From Gigaspora margarita (lineage: Eukaryota; Glomeromycota; Glomeromycetes; Diversisporales; Gigasporaceae): a DNA stretch of 64,000 nucleotides. The position numbers and the translations under genes were made by a program. Numbering within the stretch: the stretch's first letter is position 1; every line of letters begins with the position of its first letter. A model generated the notes under the pieces. It saw nothing but the letters and a program-made list of their open reading frames with translations, had not been told where the DNA came from and did not search any database. The stretch lies in NCBI GenBank assembly GCA_009809945.1, contig WTPW01001104.1:32027-96026 (forward strand), given 5' to 3'. Positions 45,784 to 60,410 of the stretch are shown piece by piece.

Positions 45784-46998
45784 ATGTGTGCTTTATCTCA
45801 ACATATAAATTTTGTAAAAGGACAAACAGTAGGAGCCGTTAGAAACTCAAAACAAGAAACACATACCCTTATTGAGATACCGATAACAGCGACAATAGAA
45901 GAAGTTTTTGATGTATTATTAGCAGAAAATATTTTAAGCATACCTGTTTACCGACTTTGGAGAGGACATAAACGACCTGTAGCAATCGTTAACGTAACAG
46001 ACCTTGTTGCTTTCGTGTGTCTACAGGTAATATGTTTTCTTTTTTAACAAAAAAATAATAAAAATAAAAAGAAAAAAAAAAAAAGATAACGAATAATTCA
46101 AATAATTCAATTAAATTCAATTAATTCTATTATGAATTAATAATTTTATGTAATTTTTATGTAGCCCATATTTGACAATGATGATGTGAACGGAAATAAT
46201 AGTGATAGTAATGATCATAGAATTTATGAAGGAAATGATGATGGAGGTACAAATTTGGACAGAAAATCCTCCTTTTTACAAAAACCAATTGGGGAACTTA
46301 TCGGGTTAACCCCTGAGAGTACACATCTTACTATATGTCATACTGAAGATTCCCTTGCCTATCTTTTGGATTTATTTACTCGACGTCAAATTCATCGAGT
46401 ATTAGTCACTGATAAAACTACAATGGAAGATCCGGATGTTGGAGAAGTTATTAATGAAGAAGAAACTCAACCTTGTTTCATATCTCAAACCGATGTTGTT
46501 AGATTCTTATTTCAAAATAATCATCGATTGGGTAAAATCTTGGATACTATGGCATCTGATGTTATCAATAAAGCGATTAAAGTGAGTGAAACTTTAACTT
46601 TTGAAAGACAAAATTTATTGAGACAACCATCTTCGGTTACTATTCATGATCAAGCTTTGGCAGCATTTCGAAAAATTCATCAAGATGAAGTTAGTGCTGT
46701 AGCTGTTGTTAATGATGATGGAAGTATTGTTAGTGAAGTTTCTGCAGCAGATCTTCGAGGATTAAATCGAGAACGACTTTCTGATTTGAAGAAACCAGTG
46801 ATTATGTTTTTAGTTTCTTGTAAAGGTGCTTTGATTAAACCATTTACTTGTCATGGTAAATTCACTTTAAGTCAAGTGATGGCTGGTATCCTTACTAGTA
46901 AAACTCATCGTGCTTGGGTAGTTGATGAAGATGATGTACCTATTGGTGTTATCACTTTATCTGATATTCTTGCTATGTTTCTTCCCGAATCCGTGTAA
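45784..46998 (+). CDS. Four-CBS-domain protein (AMPK-gamma/Sds23-like)
   Basis: Two exons, 45784-46026 and 46165-46998, with a GT-AG intron of 138 nt in phase 0; 358 residues. CBS 1 spans about 10-81 (ILSIPVY, VNVTDLV). An acidic Asn/Asp-rich linker follows (82-115). CBS 2 is about 125-205 (QIHRVLVTD, ISQTDVV), CBS 3 about 215-290 (VSAVAVVNDDGS, VSAADLR) and CBS 4 about 305-358 (HRAWVVDEDDVPIG, ITLSDIL). Each ends with the S/T-x-x-D motif that in this family contacts adenosine-nucleotide ribose, so ligand binding is plausible. Four CBS repeats occur in the AMPK regulatory subunit gamma and in the Sds23/Moc1 stress regulators; I cannot decide between them or a plant-CBSX-like branch. Start ATG chosen because it is the first in the open frame and precedes the first CBS repeat. 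Confidence 0.88.
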
Positions 46999-47123
46999 AC
47001 GATAACATTCCTTTGTTTGTCATCTTGTATATAGTTTATTTAGTTTATTACGTAAAAAAAAAAAAACATTTTTTTTATGATTTTACATACATATATATAT
47101 ACAAAAATATACATATTATATAT

Positions 47124-47163
<40 letters not shown>

Positions 47164-47528
47164 ATCGGTATATGTATTTTTATACTTATCATTATAGGTT
47201 TAAAAATTTTACCATGACCGACTGATCTTGTGTTATTCACCATGATTTCATATAATAACATATAAATATAACGGATGAACGACTAATGACATATTTGTTT
47301 ATCGCGTTAAACCGAAAATTGATTCTAAACATCAGTCGATAAACATCAGTCGATAGATAGTTGATAGATTTTCAATCTCACTCGTTACACATGCTTAAAA
47401 GAAAGTATAAAATTATATCAGATATCTTATGCATATCGTATCGAAAAAAAATACATAAATACATACATAAAAATACATACATACGTGCTTTTTAAAAAAA
47501 AAAAAAAAAAAAAAAAGATAAATAAAAA
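46999..47528. promoter_or_regulatory. Enolase upstream region
   Basis: 530 bp between the CBS gene and enolase. Contains an (AT) microsatellite (47127-47156), a direct repeat AACATCAGTCGATA (about 47328 and 47342) and A-rich DNA up to the start codon (A21 near 47496-47517), which is common before strongly expressed fungal genes. No TATA box can be singled out in such AT-rich DNA. Confidence 0.45.
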
Positions 47529-49274
<1,746 letters not shown>

Positions 49275-50894
49275 TTTTGTTAATAGGATTTTTTTTAGTT
49301 ATATTAATTCTTGAATTTGTGAAGAATTTTTCTTTTCCTTAGTTATTTATAAAAAAAAAATAAAAACCATTAATTGTCATTTTAATTTATTTGAAAAAGT
49401 AATATATATATATAGGCTCAAATAAAATATTTATGTAAAATTTATTAGTTTACGTATACTAATTTATTATTAATTTAAAAATCGTGTAACATACAGTATA
49501 AATTATAAGACAAAAAATTAAACCCAGTTTAAAAGTTAGGGTAAAAAATTAGGAAAATTTTTTTTTGACAATTTCTATTTGTACACTAGTGTATGGAAAG
49601 AAGGGTTTAACGAAAAATGCTATATATATAAAATTTTATTACGTATAAACTATAACCCTAACCCTTTAATTTAGTTTAATTTTTTTTCTTTAAATTTAAT
49701 ATTATATTGATTTACCATTAAAACTGTTTTATACGCTAGTATCAATTAAGAAGTTTTCAATATTATTTGTTAGAATTCTTAAAGCTAGCTTATACAATAA
49801 TCAGAATTTGAGATATCAATATACTCGTATACAGTATATACACATATACAGTATAATAGCTAATAGAAGTTTTTTATGTAAAACAATGCTTTCAAAAAAT
49901 ACGGTTAATAGGTTTTTACATCAACACTTAAAACTATATATAATACTGTATATATGATATGTGATATGAGTGATGAAGAGGGAAAACCTGTAAATCATTT
50001 CACTAATTCTTATAGGGGTAGATATCACTGCGATGATAATGATGTTTACAAGTTTTCCTTCTTCGTCACTCATATAGTGTAATAAGCTATTTTTTTTTTT
50101 TAGAACTTAGCTTTAGTTTTTTATGTTATAATGATTTTATAAAATATTACACCAGGAAATTTTTTGAACTAATAAATATCGATTATTATCTTGAGTTACT
50201 AATCGATTAGCAACATAACAATCAAATATAGTAGAAATCAATTATCGATTTCTATCTATATCGATATCAATTTCTGTCAAGAGTCGATTTTTATCTATAT
50301 CAATGTCTATCGACAGGGGTGTTACCAATCGATTTTTATCTATATCAATTTCTATCAATAAGTTCAATATTAGAATTAGTTAGCATTATCGATTACTATC
50401 GATATGGATACTAAATACTATCATTCGATAAATAATTTATCTAATCATTTATTGTTAGTAATAAATGATTAGTATAATACGTATCAATTAATAATAAACA
50501 CCATTATCTGTTATCGATTAAATTTATCGATAATAGTCGATTTAATTGACTATCAATTTTTATAAGTTTTTGTATATAAAATTTTTAACAAAGTTTTCTT
50601 GTTAGGATTACTGTGAATTACCTTCTTGTTATATACTCCTTGATTTTGTACCGGACATGTTTCAAGGTCCGATTTAATAACAATTTATTTTTTGTTTCAT
50701 AATGGGTTAATATACTCACTTACAAAATATCCCCCCACATATATACCCGTGCCCTACAATATAACTTAGGATTTTAGGATTAGAGCATTTTTACTTGGAA
50801 AAAGAAATGTAACATAGGTGGTAAAACACCATAGGTGCGTTTTAGTAAAAGTCATACATATAAACTTTTTTTAAAAATAATTTATACGGTAAGG
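49275..50894. other. Intergenic AT-rich region with hairpin and ATCGAT repeats
   Basis: Contains a single ACCCTAACCC near 49663, a hairpin at 49963-50077 (separate entry) and a cluster of ATCGATT/TATCTATATC repeats with an ACAGGGGTGTTACC core (50165-50570). No supported gene. Confidence 0.5.
49963..50077. repeat. 115-bp imperfect hairpin
   Basis: ATGAGTGATGAAGAGGGAAAACC on the left pairs with GGTTTTCC-like TTCCTTCTTCGTCACTCAT on the right, with a loop of about 40 nt (CACTAATTCTTATAGGGGTAG). It could be a small MITE or a transcribed hairpin. TA-rich flanks prevent calling a duplication. Confidence 0.7.
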
Positions 50895-50960
50895 TTGTTG
50901 CCAATCAGAGTATCTCGATAAGTTAAGTCCAGGTTTTTTTTTTAGCCAATCAGATCATTT
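50895..50960 (+). promoter_or_regulatory. Two CCAAT boxes
   Basis: GCCAATCAG at about 50900 and again at 50945-50953, about 150-200 bp before the small ORF at 51102. Spacing resembles the promoter of the MIX23-like gene. Confidence 0.35.
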
Positions 50961-51101
50961 TATTAACCATAGAGGAGGCACTTGAGAACAACCTAATTTA
51001 GATTTTTGATTTATCATACGTTAACTATGAAATTAACATAGCGATAGTCTAAATAAATCCAATTAAAGAAAATGTTACGTATATAAACAAGAGAATAAGC
51101 A

Positions 51102-51284
51102 ATGGAATATTCGTTATCAAATGATATATCAATTGTTGATAACTATTTACCAAAAAAGTTGAATATTTATTTTACCCGATATACCAAAATCGGGACATTA
51201 CAAAGACTAATGTTACACGAGCCAAACATCTTCAATTTCGTCCATGAAATTTACAGGGGAAAAAAAAAAAGAGTCGATATTTAA
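51102..51284 (+). CDS. Small hypothetical ORF, 60 residues
   Basis: ATG to TAA, reading MEYSLSNDISIVDNYLPKKL then LMLHEPNIFNFVHEIYRG. Less low-complexity than other small ORFs here and preceded by two CCAAT boxes, but with no recognised domain. GTAAGG at 50889 and TTTACAG at 51249 could be splice sites of a larger gene. It ends 160 bp from the 3' end of the convergent YOP1 gene. Confidence 0.3.
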   Translation: MEYSLSNDISIVDNYLPKKLNIYFTRYTKIGTLQRLMLHEPNIFNFVHEIYRGKKKRVDI

Positions 51285-51443
51285 CAAGATTTTATCAATA
51301 TTTAAAAAAGAGTGATCGATATTTAAATATATACGATGTTTTTATACAGGTCATTTAAAATATAACTTACAAGAATGAGGAAATAATTAACTATGTGCAA
51401 GTTTAAGAAAAAAAGCGTAACAAAACCATTTAATAAATACATC

Positions 51444-52311
<868 letters not shown>

Positions 52312-52829
52312 TTTTATTAAGTGTTTTAAAAAAAGAAAAAAATTAAGTGTTAAAGGTCGTGAAAAAAAGACTTTTTTTTTGCAGTAATCCTTAGCTGGGT
52401 CTATAAATATCACCTTAAAAATCTTTTTTTTTTACCGATGGTCTGATAACGATAATGCAGATTTTTAACTACAGGTAACACGAATGTAACTTTCCCACCC
52501 CGTCTCGTACTAAAGACTACATTACATAAAAGTATTTAGTAAATCTTTACCACAATACCTTTATCGACTTTATCTATGTACGTACATATTCTGAAACCTT
52601 TTTTTCTTTGTCCAAAGAAAAAAAATAGGTTACAACAATATGTATAAAAGAGGCAATAAACCGCAATAATGCATACGAATTTATTATGTGAACCAACTCT
52701 GAAAAATTTTCATATTAATCACGTGTCAATGTTCCATAACGTAGATTTTTTCACAATACCGATATGATTAACAATACATACATATATATTTAATCCCGTT
52801 CATCTTTTACTTTTTTTTTTTTAGCTCTA
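52312..52829. promoter_or_regulatory. Shared divergent promoter of YOP1 and the TMEM256-like gene
   Basis: 518 bp between the two start codons. Contains CACGTG (52720-52725), TTTTCTTTGTCCAAAGAAAA (a palindrome, about 52600-52620) and C-rich CCCACCCCGTC (52493-52503). A T16AG just before the TMEM256 start (52810-52824) looks like an intron 3' end, so a leader intron is possible. Confidence 0.45.
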
Positions 52830-53571
52830 ATGTTTTCCTTCTTATCTTTATTCATTCCAATGGCTACACCACAACAACTTTGGAATATTGGTGCAATTCT
52901 AGGTATATAACTTTTTTTTTTTTTTTCGCGCTCAAATAATGATATTACAAAACCAAAGCTAAATTTTTTGAATAGGCGTTTCGGGAATTGCGTTGGGTGC
53001 ATACGGTAAGGATATTTTTATTTTTTTTTACTAAATATATCTATTTACGAAATATATATGTATATTGTAATTTTTTTTTTTAGGTGCACATAAGATTAAA
53101 AATTCTGACAAATTAAAGGTACGTGCGTGCGTATGTATGTACGTATGTACATATGTACGTACATTAAATCCGTAAAAAATTTAACATATTTGTTGCTTTT
53201 TAACGAGAAAAAAAAAATTTCATTTTTTTAATTTTATTTTTAATTTTATTTTTAATTTTATTTTTAATTTATTTTTTTTAATTTATTTTTTTAATTTATT
53301 TTTTTTTTTTTTTTAGAGTTGGGAAGTAGCAACTTATTACCAATTAATTCACTCTATTGCACTTGTTTGTTTTTCAAACTTGAGAAATCCCGTTACAAAT
53401 AAATCACCGACATTGGCTGGTAGTCTAATCGCTATGGGTACAATTATATTTTCTGGTAGTATATATTTCTTAGCTTGGAATAATAAATCAAAATTAAAAG
53501 CTAGGATAGGTTTTATAACTCCTTTAGGTGGTATTTTAATGATGGCCGGTTGGGCTGTTTTATTATTTTAA
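52830..53571 (+). CDS. TMEM256/DUF423 family membrane protein
   Basis: Four exons: 52830-52902, 52976-53005 (only 30 nt), 53084-53118 and 53317-53571 (TAA); 130 residues from the first ATG, or 120 from the in-frame ATG at 52860, which fits family N-termini better. The order matches DUF423/TMEM256: LWNIGAILGVSGIALGAYGAHKI, YYQLIHSIALVCFS (conserved His after the first helix), SLIAMGTIIFSGSIYFLAW and TPLGGILMMAGWAVLLF, four membrane helices in all. The family's role is unknown; it is a small inner-membrane or ER protein conserved from bacteria to man. Intron 3 holds a GTAC/GTAT microsatellite and a TTTTAATTTTA repeat. A polymorphic intron and two micro-exons make automatic prediction error-prone. 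Confidence 0.88.
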
Positions 53572-54886
53572 GTAAAATTTAGCAATAAATGATAGTGCAG
53601 AATAATAATCATAATTTTATAGAAATGATTAACTCCCCTTTTTATAACATACTTTTATATCACTCAAATCTGTCAAAATCGACCCACATAAAAAGATTTT
53701 TTATAATAAAATTTTTGGGATCTGCATTCTATAAAAAAGACTAATTTTTTCTGTATTCAGTACTGTATAGTAACACTTTTTTAATTCTGCGAAAGTGAGA
53801 TGTTTTAGTAAAGGTTATCTAATTAAATCATTTTTTTTATGGCAAAAATTGGTACCAATCAAAAAATTTTTGCTGATTCGGATCATAGCGTAAAGGTCAT
53901 ACATCTGATATTATTACATTTCTACGTAAAGACGTATATACTAGTCGCTTAGTAGGTTAGTGATGTCGCCTTTTCATGTAACCAGAGCTTCCCGGAATTA
54001 ACTAAATTTGCCCCCAAATCACCAAATTTTACTAGCTAAACATACTATGTAAAATTGCTCCGATTGAAATTTTGCTATTATCTGTTATATAGATGTGACC
54101 AGCATTATTGTCTAGTCCAAAAAAATCATTTTATTGGATAATTTTTGTTGAATACACGAATTTTTTTGTACTGTTTCGCTACTTACTGGTGGTTTTTCAC
54201 CTCAAAGACAAGGCCTTTGTCGGATTTTACTCTGAAGATGTAAAATCTAAATAAACAAATAATATATAATTTAACATAATTACTGTATAGTACACACTAA
54301 TACCGTATAAATGTATACCACAAAATATTAAATGGCGTTAAATTATAAATATAATGAATATATATAATACTAATTCATATGCATTATAAATTACTCAAGT
54401 TACGTTATATCAATTTAATTCAAATTTTTGTTGGATTAATATGTTTATTATTTAGTTAGGGCGTGTTTTAATTTGATTATATTGCAAAAATTAGAGTTCT
54501 AGATTATATTGTAAGTTTTTGTTTAAAGATCATTATGTGACATTTACAATTTTCGGTTAATAAATAAAGTAATAAATTATATATAAGAATTTCTTATTTT
54601 AAAATATTTAGATTAATAAATGCAATTTCTACAAACAGATTCAATAATAAAATGGTTAAATAAGTGTATTTTAAACAGAAATAAATAATTTTTTTTTTAT
54701 ACACATTGTACTGTATATCTAGTATTCAAAAGCTTTAATAAAAATTTCATCAAAATCACGTGATTATCGCTGCAAAAAATTTCGACCATATATACTGTAT
54801 ATTAAATATTATTTAATGTGGCAGATTAAGATTAAATGAAATTATAGTATAAAATCTCGAAAACTAATTTTTTTTTGGGGTGCATT
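53572..54886. other. AT-rich intergenic region
   Basis: No supported gene. CAAATTTGCCCCCAAATCACC near 54003 is the only notable composition change. Confidence 0.45.
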
Positions 54887-54888
54887 TT

Positions 54889-54920
54889 TAGGGTTAGGGT
54901 TAGGGTTAGGGTTAGGGTTT
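54889..54920 (+). repeat. Interstitial telomere-type repeat, (TTAGGG)5
   Basis: Five uninterrupted TTAGGG units, the telomere repeat of most fungi, inside AT-rich DNA and not at a contig end. Confidence 0.9.
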
Positions 54921-55180
54921 AGTTTTAAAAAAAGTTATAATAAACAAGTAATATTAGTGGGTTTTAGAAGGTTAGCAGGTTAAATAGAAAATATACTGTA
55001 GATTTCATTTTAAATTATAATCTGCGACATTTAATGACCATTTAATACTCTTTTTTTTCAAACGATAATGAACATTTAAGAGGTTTTTTTTTTGTGAACT
55101 TAAAGATGACATAAAGATAATAGTGTATTAAAGCAATTTTAATGAGCTTGAAATTTTTTGTTTCGTGAATATAAAATTCC
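54921..55180. other. AT-rich spacer
   Basis: Nothing recognised. Confidence 0.45.
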
Positions 55181-55187
55181 TTTATAA

Positions 55188-55316
55188 AGGGATCGGTTAA
55201 AGCCAGGTCTGTTTACATATTGATCTACACATTGCATTCTTGATATCTATGTAGCCTGCTAACCTTAACTGCATCAAAAAAACTAAACCTAACGAACCTG
55301 GCTTTAACGGTCCCCT
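55188..55316. mobile_element. Short MITE, GGGATCGGTTAAAGCC ends
   Basis: About 130 bp. GGGATCGGTTAAAGCCAGGT at the left, ACCTGGCTTTAACGGTCCC at the right. CTTTATAAA flanks both ends; because that word is itself palindromic the duplication length is 8-10 bp. The interior contains AGCCTGCTAACCTTAACTG. Confidence 0.82.
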
Positions 55317-55629
55317 TTATAAAGGTATTGCTAATGTTACACGATCTACATATCAACAAATGAAATACTGCTGTGATTATAGCATAATTTAAGTTTTTGA
55401 AACGTCATTGCATAACGAACCATTTTCAAAGTATAGTTGCACAACTATAATTTTAATCTTTAATTTACATATCACCAACCTAACTTTAGTTTCAATCAGA
55501 TAGTCTTCAAACCCGATAATCCATCTAACCTACTCTAATCCAAATCCAATAATCCTGCTATACTCTAATTTAAACACACTAGTCCCATATTGCTTATATT
55601 CATAAATCCTAATATATTCGAGCATCATT

Positions 55630-56245
55630 GTCACTGGAAGACTGGAACCCCACTGGACGTCCAGATTCTTCCAGAGTTCCAGTAAGAATTCCTATTAGAA
55701 CGATTTTCTCAATGGAATTTATTCATCTGATTGGTTAATCTAAAAATGTGACGACTAATTTTGTTTCAGAGCTAATATTCAGTTTATCTTTTTAACCCAT
55801 CTTTAATATTAGTTCAAGAATCTGACGTAATGATTCTTTCTTTGTTCGTGTATCTCATTACGTAATATAATCAACAGTTTTAATATACCAAAAATCATTG
55901 TAAAAAAAAGGTTCCTTATGTTCGATTTCACAATAATTATTTAATTCATTAACAAAGTCTTTAACATTATCACACGATCTATGCCGGATTACCCAGTTAT
56001 TCTGGTTATTTGAAATGACCCTGTCTGTGACCCGGTAATGTTCATGTAAACAGGTTCTCCAGATGATTGATTCGAATCGGTCAATCAGAAACCACTGAAA
56101 GTCATTGGAACTTCGATCCCAGTGATAAAAATTTTCACTGGAACGGTCCAGTGACATTCAATCACTGGAAGTTATGTTTTCATTTCCATCCGGTTAAGTC
56201 CAGTTCCAGTAAATTACCAATGGAACGTTCCAGTGAACAACATTG
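55630..56245 (-). mobile_element. CACTGGAA-repeat element with a 99-codon ORF
   Basis: Many copies of CACTGGAA/TTCCAGTG cluster at both ends (55633-55690, 56085-56240). Between them a minus-strand ORF (56157-55858) reads FYHWDRSSNDFQWFLIDRF, then NVKDFVNELNNYCEIEHKEP and ends KTVDYIT. The first part is encoded by the repeat itself and may be spurious; the C-terminal 60 residues have a more ordinary protein composition. Family unknown. The layout suggests a TIR element with a gene remnant, but a target duplication was not found. Confidence 0.45.
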
Positions 56246-56279
56246 TATTCGAATATTTATAGAATATTTATAATACTGT

Positions 56280-57570
56280 ATATTCTAATATATATATTTA
56301 TAAATATTCATAATAATTATGAATACTTGTAATAATCATAAATTTAATTGTAAATTCAAATACATTCATTAAAAATAATAAATAAATAAATAAATAAAAA
56401 AATAAAAACATTAATAAATATAAATAGGGTTTAGTAATTTGGTACTTTCTTTTTATCTTTTTCAAAATTTTCTAGAGTAACCCTGTTGCATTTTTAACAA
56501 AAAATGCTTCTCTCATGATGTTTTTTAAATTCTAAACCTAAACCTAACCCTAACTCTACTATTATTTGTATTTGTTACTATAGGGTGCACTAAATTATTA
56601 AACCCATATAAATATTTATAAAAATTAATAAAAAGTATCAATATATAATACATGTTAACAAAACTAAAATTCTTAATATTCTATCTAAACCTAAATCTTA
56701 AATAAAAAATCCCAAATCACAAACTAAAAAAGTTCTATTCGGTCTATTATATTCCAAATCCTAGCCAAATCACCATTCTATTTCAAATCTCATTTCAAAT
56801 TTTATCACAAATTCCAAATCCTATTCAAAATTCTATTTCAAATTTTAAAAAATAAATACAAAAAAAAAAAAACAATATTATTATAATAATATTAGTGCTT
56901 CTGAACAGGACCAGACTTTTTTGTTAAGTTTGAGTCTGGTCTAATTATTGAACTAAATTCAAACTTTTATATTTCAAACTTTTAATCAAGTTTGAGTCTA
57001 GTTTGGGTTTGAGTCTAAAGTTTACAAACTATTTGACTAAATTTAAATATTATATATTTTTTGGTACTGCATATGTTTACTTAATGCAAAAAGTTAAAAT
57101 CAATTAGTAAAATTTAAGGAATTATAGCATTTTGTATAATTTTATTAATAAAATTATAAAAATATTATATTACTTGAAATTTCTAATTGATCATAGCTTT
57201 TGTACTAAGCAAACTTGTTAGTATTAAAAAATATATCAAATTGGTATATTTTTTATTTTTTTTTTTAAATTTAAAAAAAAATGCTTTTTTAAATTTAAAA
57301 AATTGCTTAATTTTAGAAAATTTTATTAAAAATTTAAAATTAACAGTTAAGCATTTTTGCCTTAAATTTTAAACAAAATAAAAATAAAATATACTTGATT
57401 TTAATCATTATATCATGAGATAACCAAATTCACTACAATACCCCTTTATAAAATACTCCCTTTTATCTTATATTAAAAATATTAAAAATAATAATATTTA
57501 AAGTTGTTGACTATCTTCAATTTTAAAATGTAGATAAGTAGAATTTTAAATTTACCTTTTTAGCAAAATA
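56280..57570. other. AT-rich spacer with simple repeats
   Basis: AATA microsatellite (56376-56405), CAAATTCCAAATCCTATT-like words (56755-56840) and GTTTGAGTCTAGTTTGGG repeats (56920-57020). No gene. Confidence 0.5.
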
Positions 57571-57579
57571 TTTTTAATT

Positions 57580-58290
57580 TTTTTTGCATGTTCATTAGCT
57601 ATTTTTTTATAGGTTCAATAGTTTTATAACAAACAGACTTTCTAGTCTTGTGTATTAGATAATTATATCACACAATGCACCTAATGCTACAAAAATTATT
57701 CAACCTCTAAAGTATAATTATTAATGTATTTATTGTGTATTCCTGCTATTGAATAGCATATATTACTTTTTTTATTTTCTTTTTTATTATAAGCAAACTG
57801 TTTTTTTGAAATAAATATATTATATAATTTATTTAAAAACCTTTTTAATAATAGTTATGCATTCTCAAGCATTATTTGAAAGTTATCTGGATCCAATTCA
57901 AGTAATTGATTCTCTTTTTTTTGTTTATCATATAACACTTTCATCATCAAAGCAATTCTATTATTGAATAATAATAGTTTTATAACAACTACATTATCTT
58001 GTATATTGCTAGTTAGCAAATTGTTAGTACTATTTGATCAGGTTCTACAGTATGTGTATTACTAATTGATAATTTGTATTTTTTCATTACAATTAGGCTC
58101 AACAATATTTAGATAGTAAGAAAAACATAACTATATATCAACTTTTAAATAATTATATTTATTAAAAGCTTCTTTTGTTTTTGCTTTTGTTAGTGTACAT
58201 TTAGTAATTTTACAATATTTATTCAAATTTGTTTAGCAATTACATATAGTACAAGGTTCAAGATTCTTTTTAAAAAGCATTGTTATTTAT
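57580..58290 (-). pseudogene. Possible minus-strand coding relic
   Basis: Reading the minus strand, several phrases look protein-like but are broken by stops and frame shifts: CTICNC then TKCTLTKAKTKEAFNKY (about 58255-58150), QLLELDPDNFQIMLENA (about 57915-57860), ICYSIAGIHNKYINNYTLEV (about 57765-57705) and IANEHAKKIKNILLK (about 57605-57565). Cys pairs early on suggest a zinc-binding domain. Probably a decayed transposon gene; no family assigned. Confidence 0.3.
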
Positions 58291-58299
58291 TAAAGCAAA

Positions 58300-60045
58300 A
58301 TAAGCACAAAATAGATCTTTTTATAAGTTCAGTAATTTTTTATATAATGAAAATAAAATTCAAGATAATTTATTAAAGATATAATGATAAATACACAAGA
58401 AGATTTTATTAGAAAATTTTTAAATAGAGTAGATATCAATTACTAGCTGCAGGGATAATTTTTTATTGATTATAACTTGAATCATTGCAATTAATTGTAA
58501 TCAATATAAATTGATAGCAATTATTTCTGCAGATATCCATCTTATTTAAAAATTTTTTGGTTAAAAGATAATCTATTAGTTTATATAAATTTAATTCAAA
58601 GGTTCATAATAGCAAAAATACAAGAAAAATAGCATAAAGGCTTCTATGTTAAGTGCTTTATTTTCTTTACATCTTTAAGTTACTATAACTCCAGTGTTAA
58701 ATAGTGATATGACTTATATGACTATAGTGAACTACTATATTATTACAAACACTTCTTGGGTAGCCATCACTTAAAATTGGATAAGTAAGTGCAGCGCAAA
58801 ATTTATATCATGTTACTGGCTGATCTCACTATACAACATACTAAAATTTTATATAGTTTTGTTGCATTACACAGAGATTATACAAAAAACCCAAAAAATT
58901 TGATTATTTTATTTGTATAAAATCAAAATTTTATATATTTTTTTTATATTCTTTTATTTTTTTTTCTAACAAAAATTTAAACTAACAAAAATTTTATATT
59001 CTATAGGTTCTTTTTTAACTTTATTGCAAGTGGTAGCATGATCTGGCATCAAGACCAAAAGAAACAAACTCAATTAGTAAGCCTATAGTTACACATAACA
59101 AGCAACTTGAACATTCAATATCTTATTTTTTATATCTTATATAGCCCATATCCAATACAATAAAAGAAACCTAAAAATGACCAATTGTTGTTTACCTGGC
59201 CACAAAACATATTTAAAGTTTCAAAAAGACTAGCTTGTATAGACATAAGACTAAACAGAAAAGATGAATGGCCCAAAGGACAATATAAAATTCCAGACCT
59301 TTATACAATGTATGGCGAATAGTATAGTGCTATATATATATATTTTTTGTTAGTATTTTGAAAGGGTTAATAATATAAATAATTTTAAATAGCAGAATTT
59401 TGCTAATAATTAGATTCTTGAGACTGAAAAAGTTAAAAAGAGAGGGTGATCTTGAAAATTTAGAGAGGTTTTTTCTTCTTTTTTTGATTATTTTAAAATT
59501 TTCATTCTATAAAGCTTTTTTTTGACTTTAATACAACAAACTTTTTTAGTTAACCTTTGCAATACTAAAACAAGTAAAATTACCTTAATTATTGAGTTTT
59601 TCTAAGTTTTCTTGCTACCGATTGTTTTGTGAGAAAAAAAATTTTTTACTTTTTTTATTAATTGCACCTGACCTGTTGTACAAATAGAGTTTTTTATACT
59701 GTGTAATATTACATAGGTGCCTCACTACATTTGAGTAAAATTTAAAATGATTTGACTAAAATTTGATTTTGGTAAATTTTTTTTTAAAAAAAGAAATTTG
59801 GCAAAATTGATTTTTGTACAAATCCAAAAATGGTACTTTGTACTATCTTTTGTATAACTTCTGCATGATACAACAAATCTGTATAAAATTTTAGTATGTT
59901 TTACTATGATATCAGCTAGTCACATAATCTGAATTTCATGCTATATTTACTTATTTAATTTTGAACAATGCTCATCCAAAAAGTGTTCTTAATAATATGG
60001 TAGGCTACTGTATATACAATTGTATATAAAGTATCATGTATAGGG
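58300..60045. other. AT-rich spacer
   Basis: No supported gene or element. ATAGACATAAGACTAAACAG and AATGGCCCAAAGGAC near 59235-59280 are slightly richer in GC, without a reading frame. Confidence 0.4.
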
Positions 60046-60053
60046 ATCGAAAC

Positions 60054-60212
60054 CAGTGTTATAAATTCAAAAAATTTTTATTGGCACAAACGCAAAAAAA
60101 AATGCAAAAAAAAAATTTATATGCGTGTTATATATACGGGAAGCCCTGATATACACGCAAATTTAAATTTATGTATACTGCATCTACTGCGCGGATCCAA
60201 TTTATATCACTG
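60054..60212. mobile_element. 159-bp hAT MITE, perfect 8-bp TSD
   Basis: CAGTGTTATAAATTC and CCAATTTATATCACTG ends, flanked by ATCGAAAC on both sides (60046-60053, 60213-60220). Confidence 0.9.
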
Positions 60213-60410
60213 ATCGAAACTATCTAAAATTTTTCTTAATCATTTAATCGTTTAATCGTTTAACCATTTAACCGTTTAATTTGGCTAGCATTAAAATAAT
60301 TACGGCCTACAACCAACATAATTCTGCTTGGAACTATAGAGCAATTTTTAACAGTTCCAATCTCTAATCATGTATAATATGATTTATATTATATATATGG
60401 CATATTATGG

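Noticed and set aside
47013..47261. Tyr/Ile-rich ORFs on both strands upstream of enolase
   Set aside because: Produced by the AT microsatellite and flanking promoter DNA.
52790..53002. 70-codon minus-strand ORF over the TMEM256 gene
   Set aside because: Antisense to exons 1-2 and the T-rich intron; no family match.
54889..54920. True chromosome end
   Set aside because: Unique-looking AT-rich sequence and MITEs continue for 9 kb beyond the TTAGGG run.
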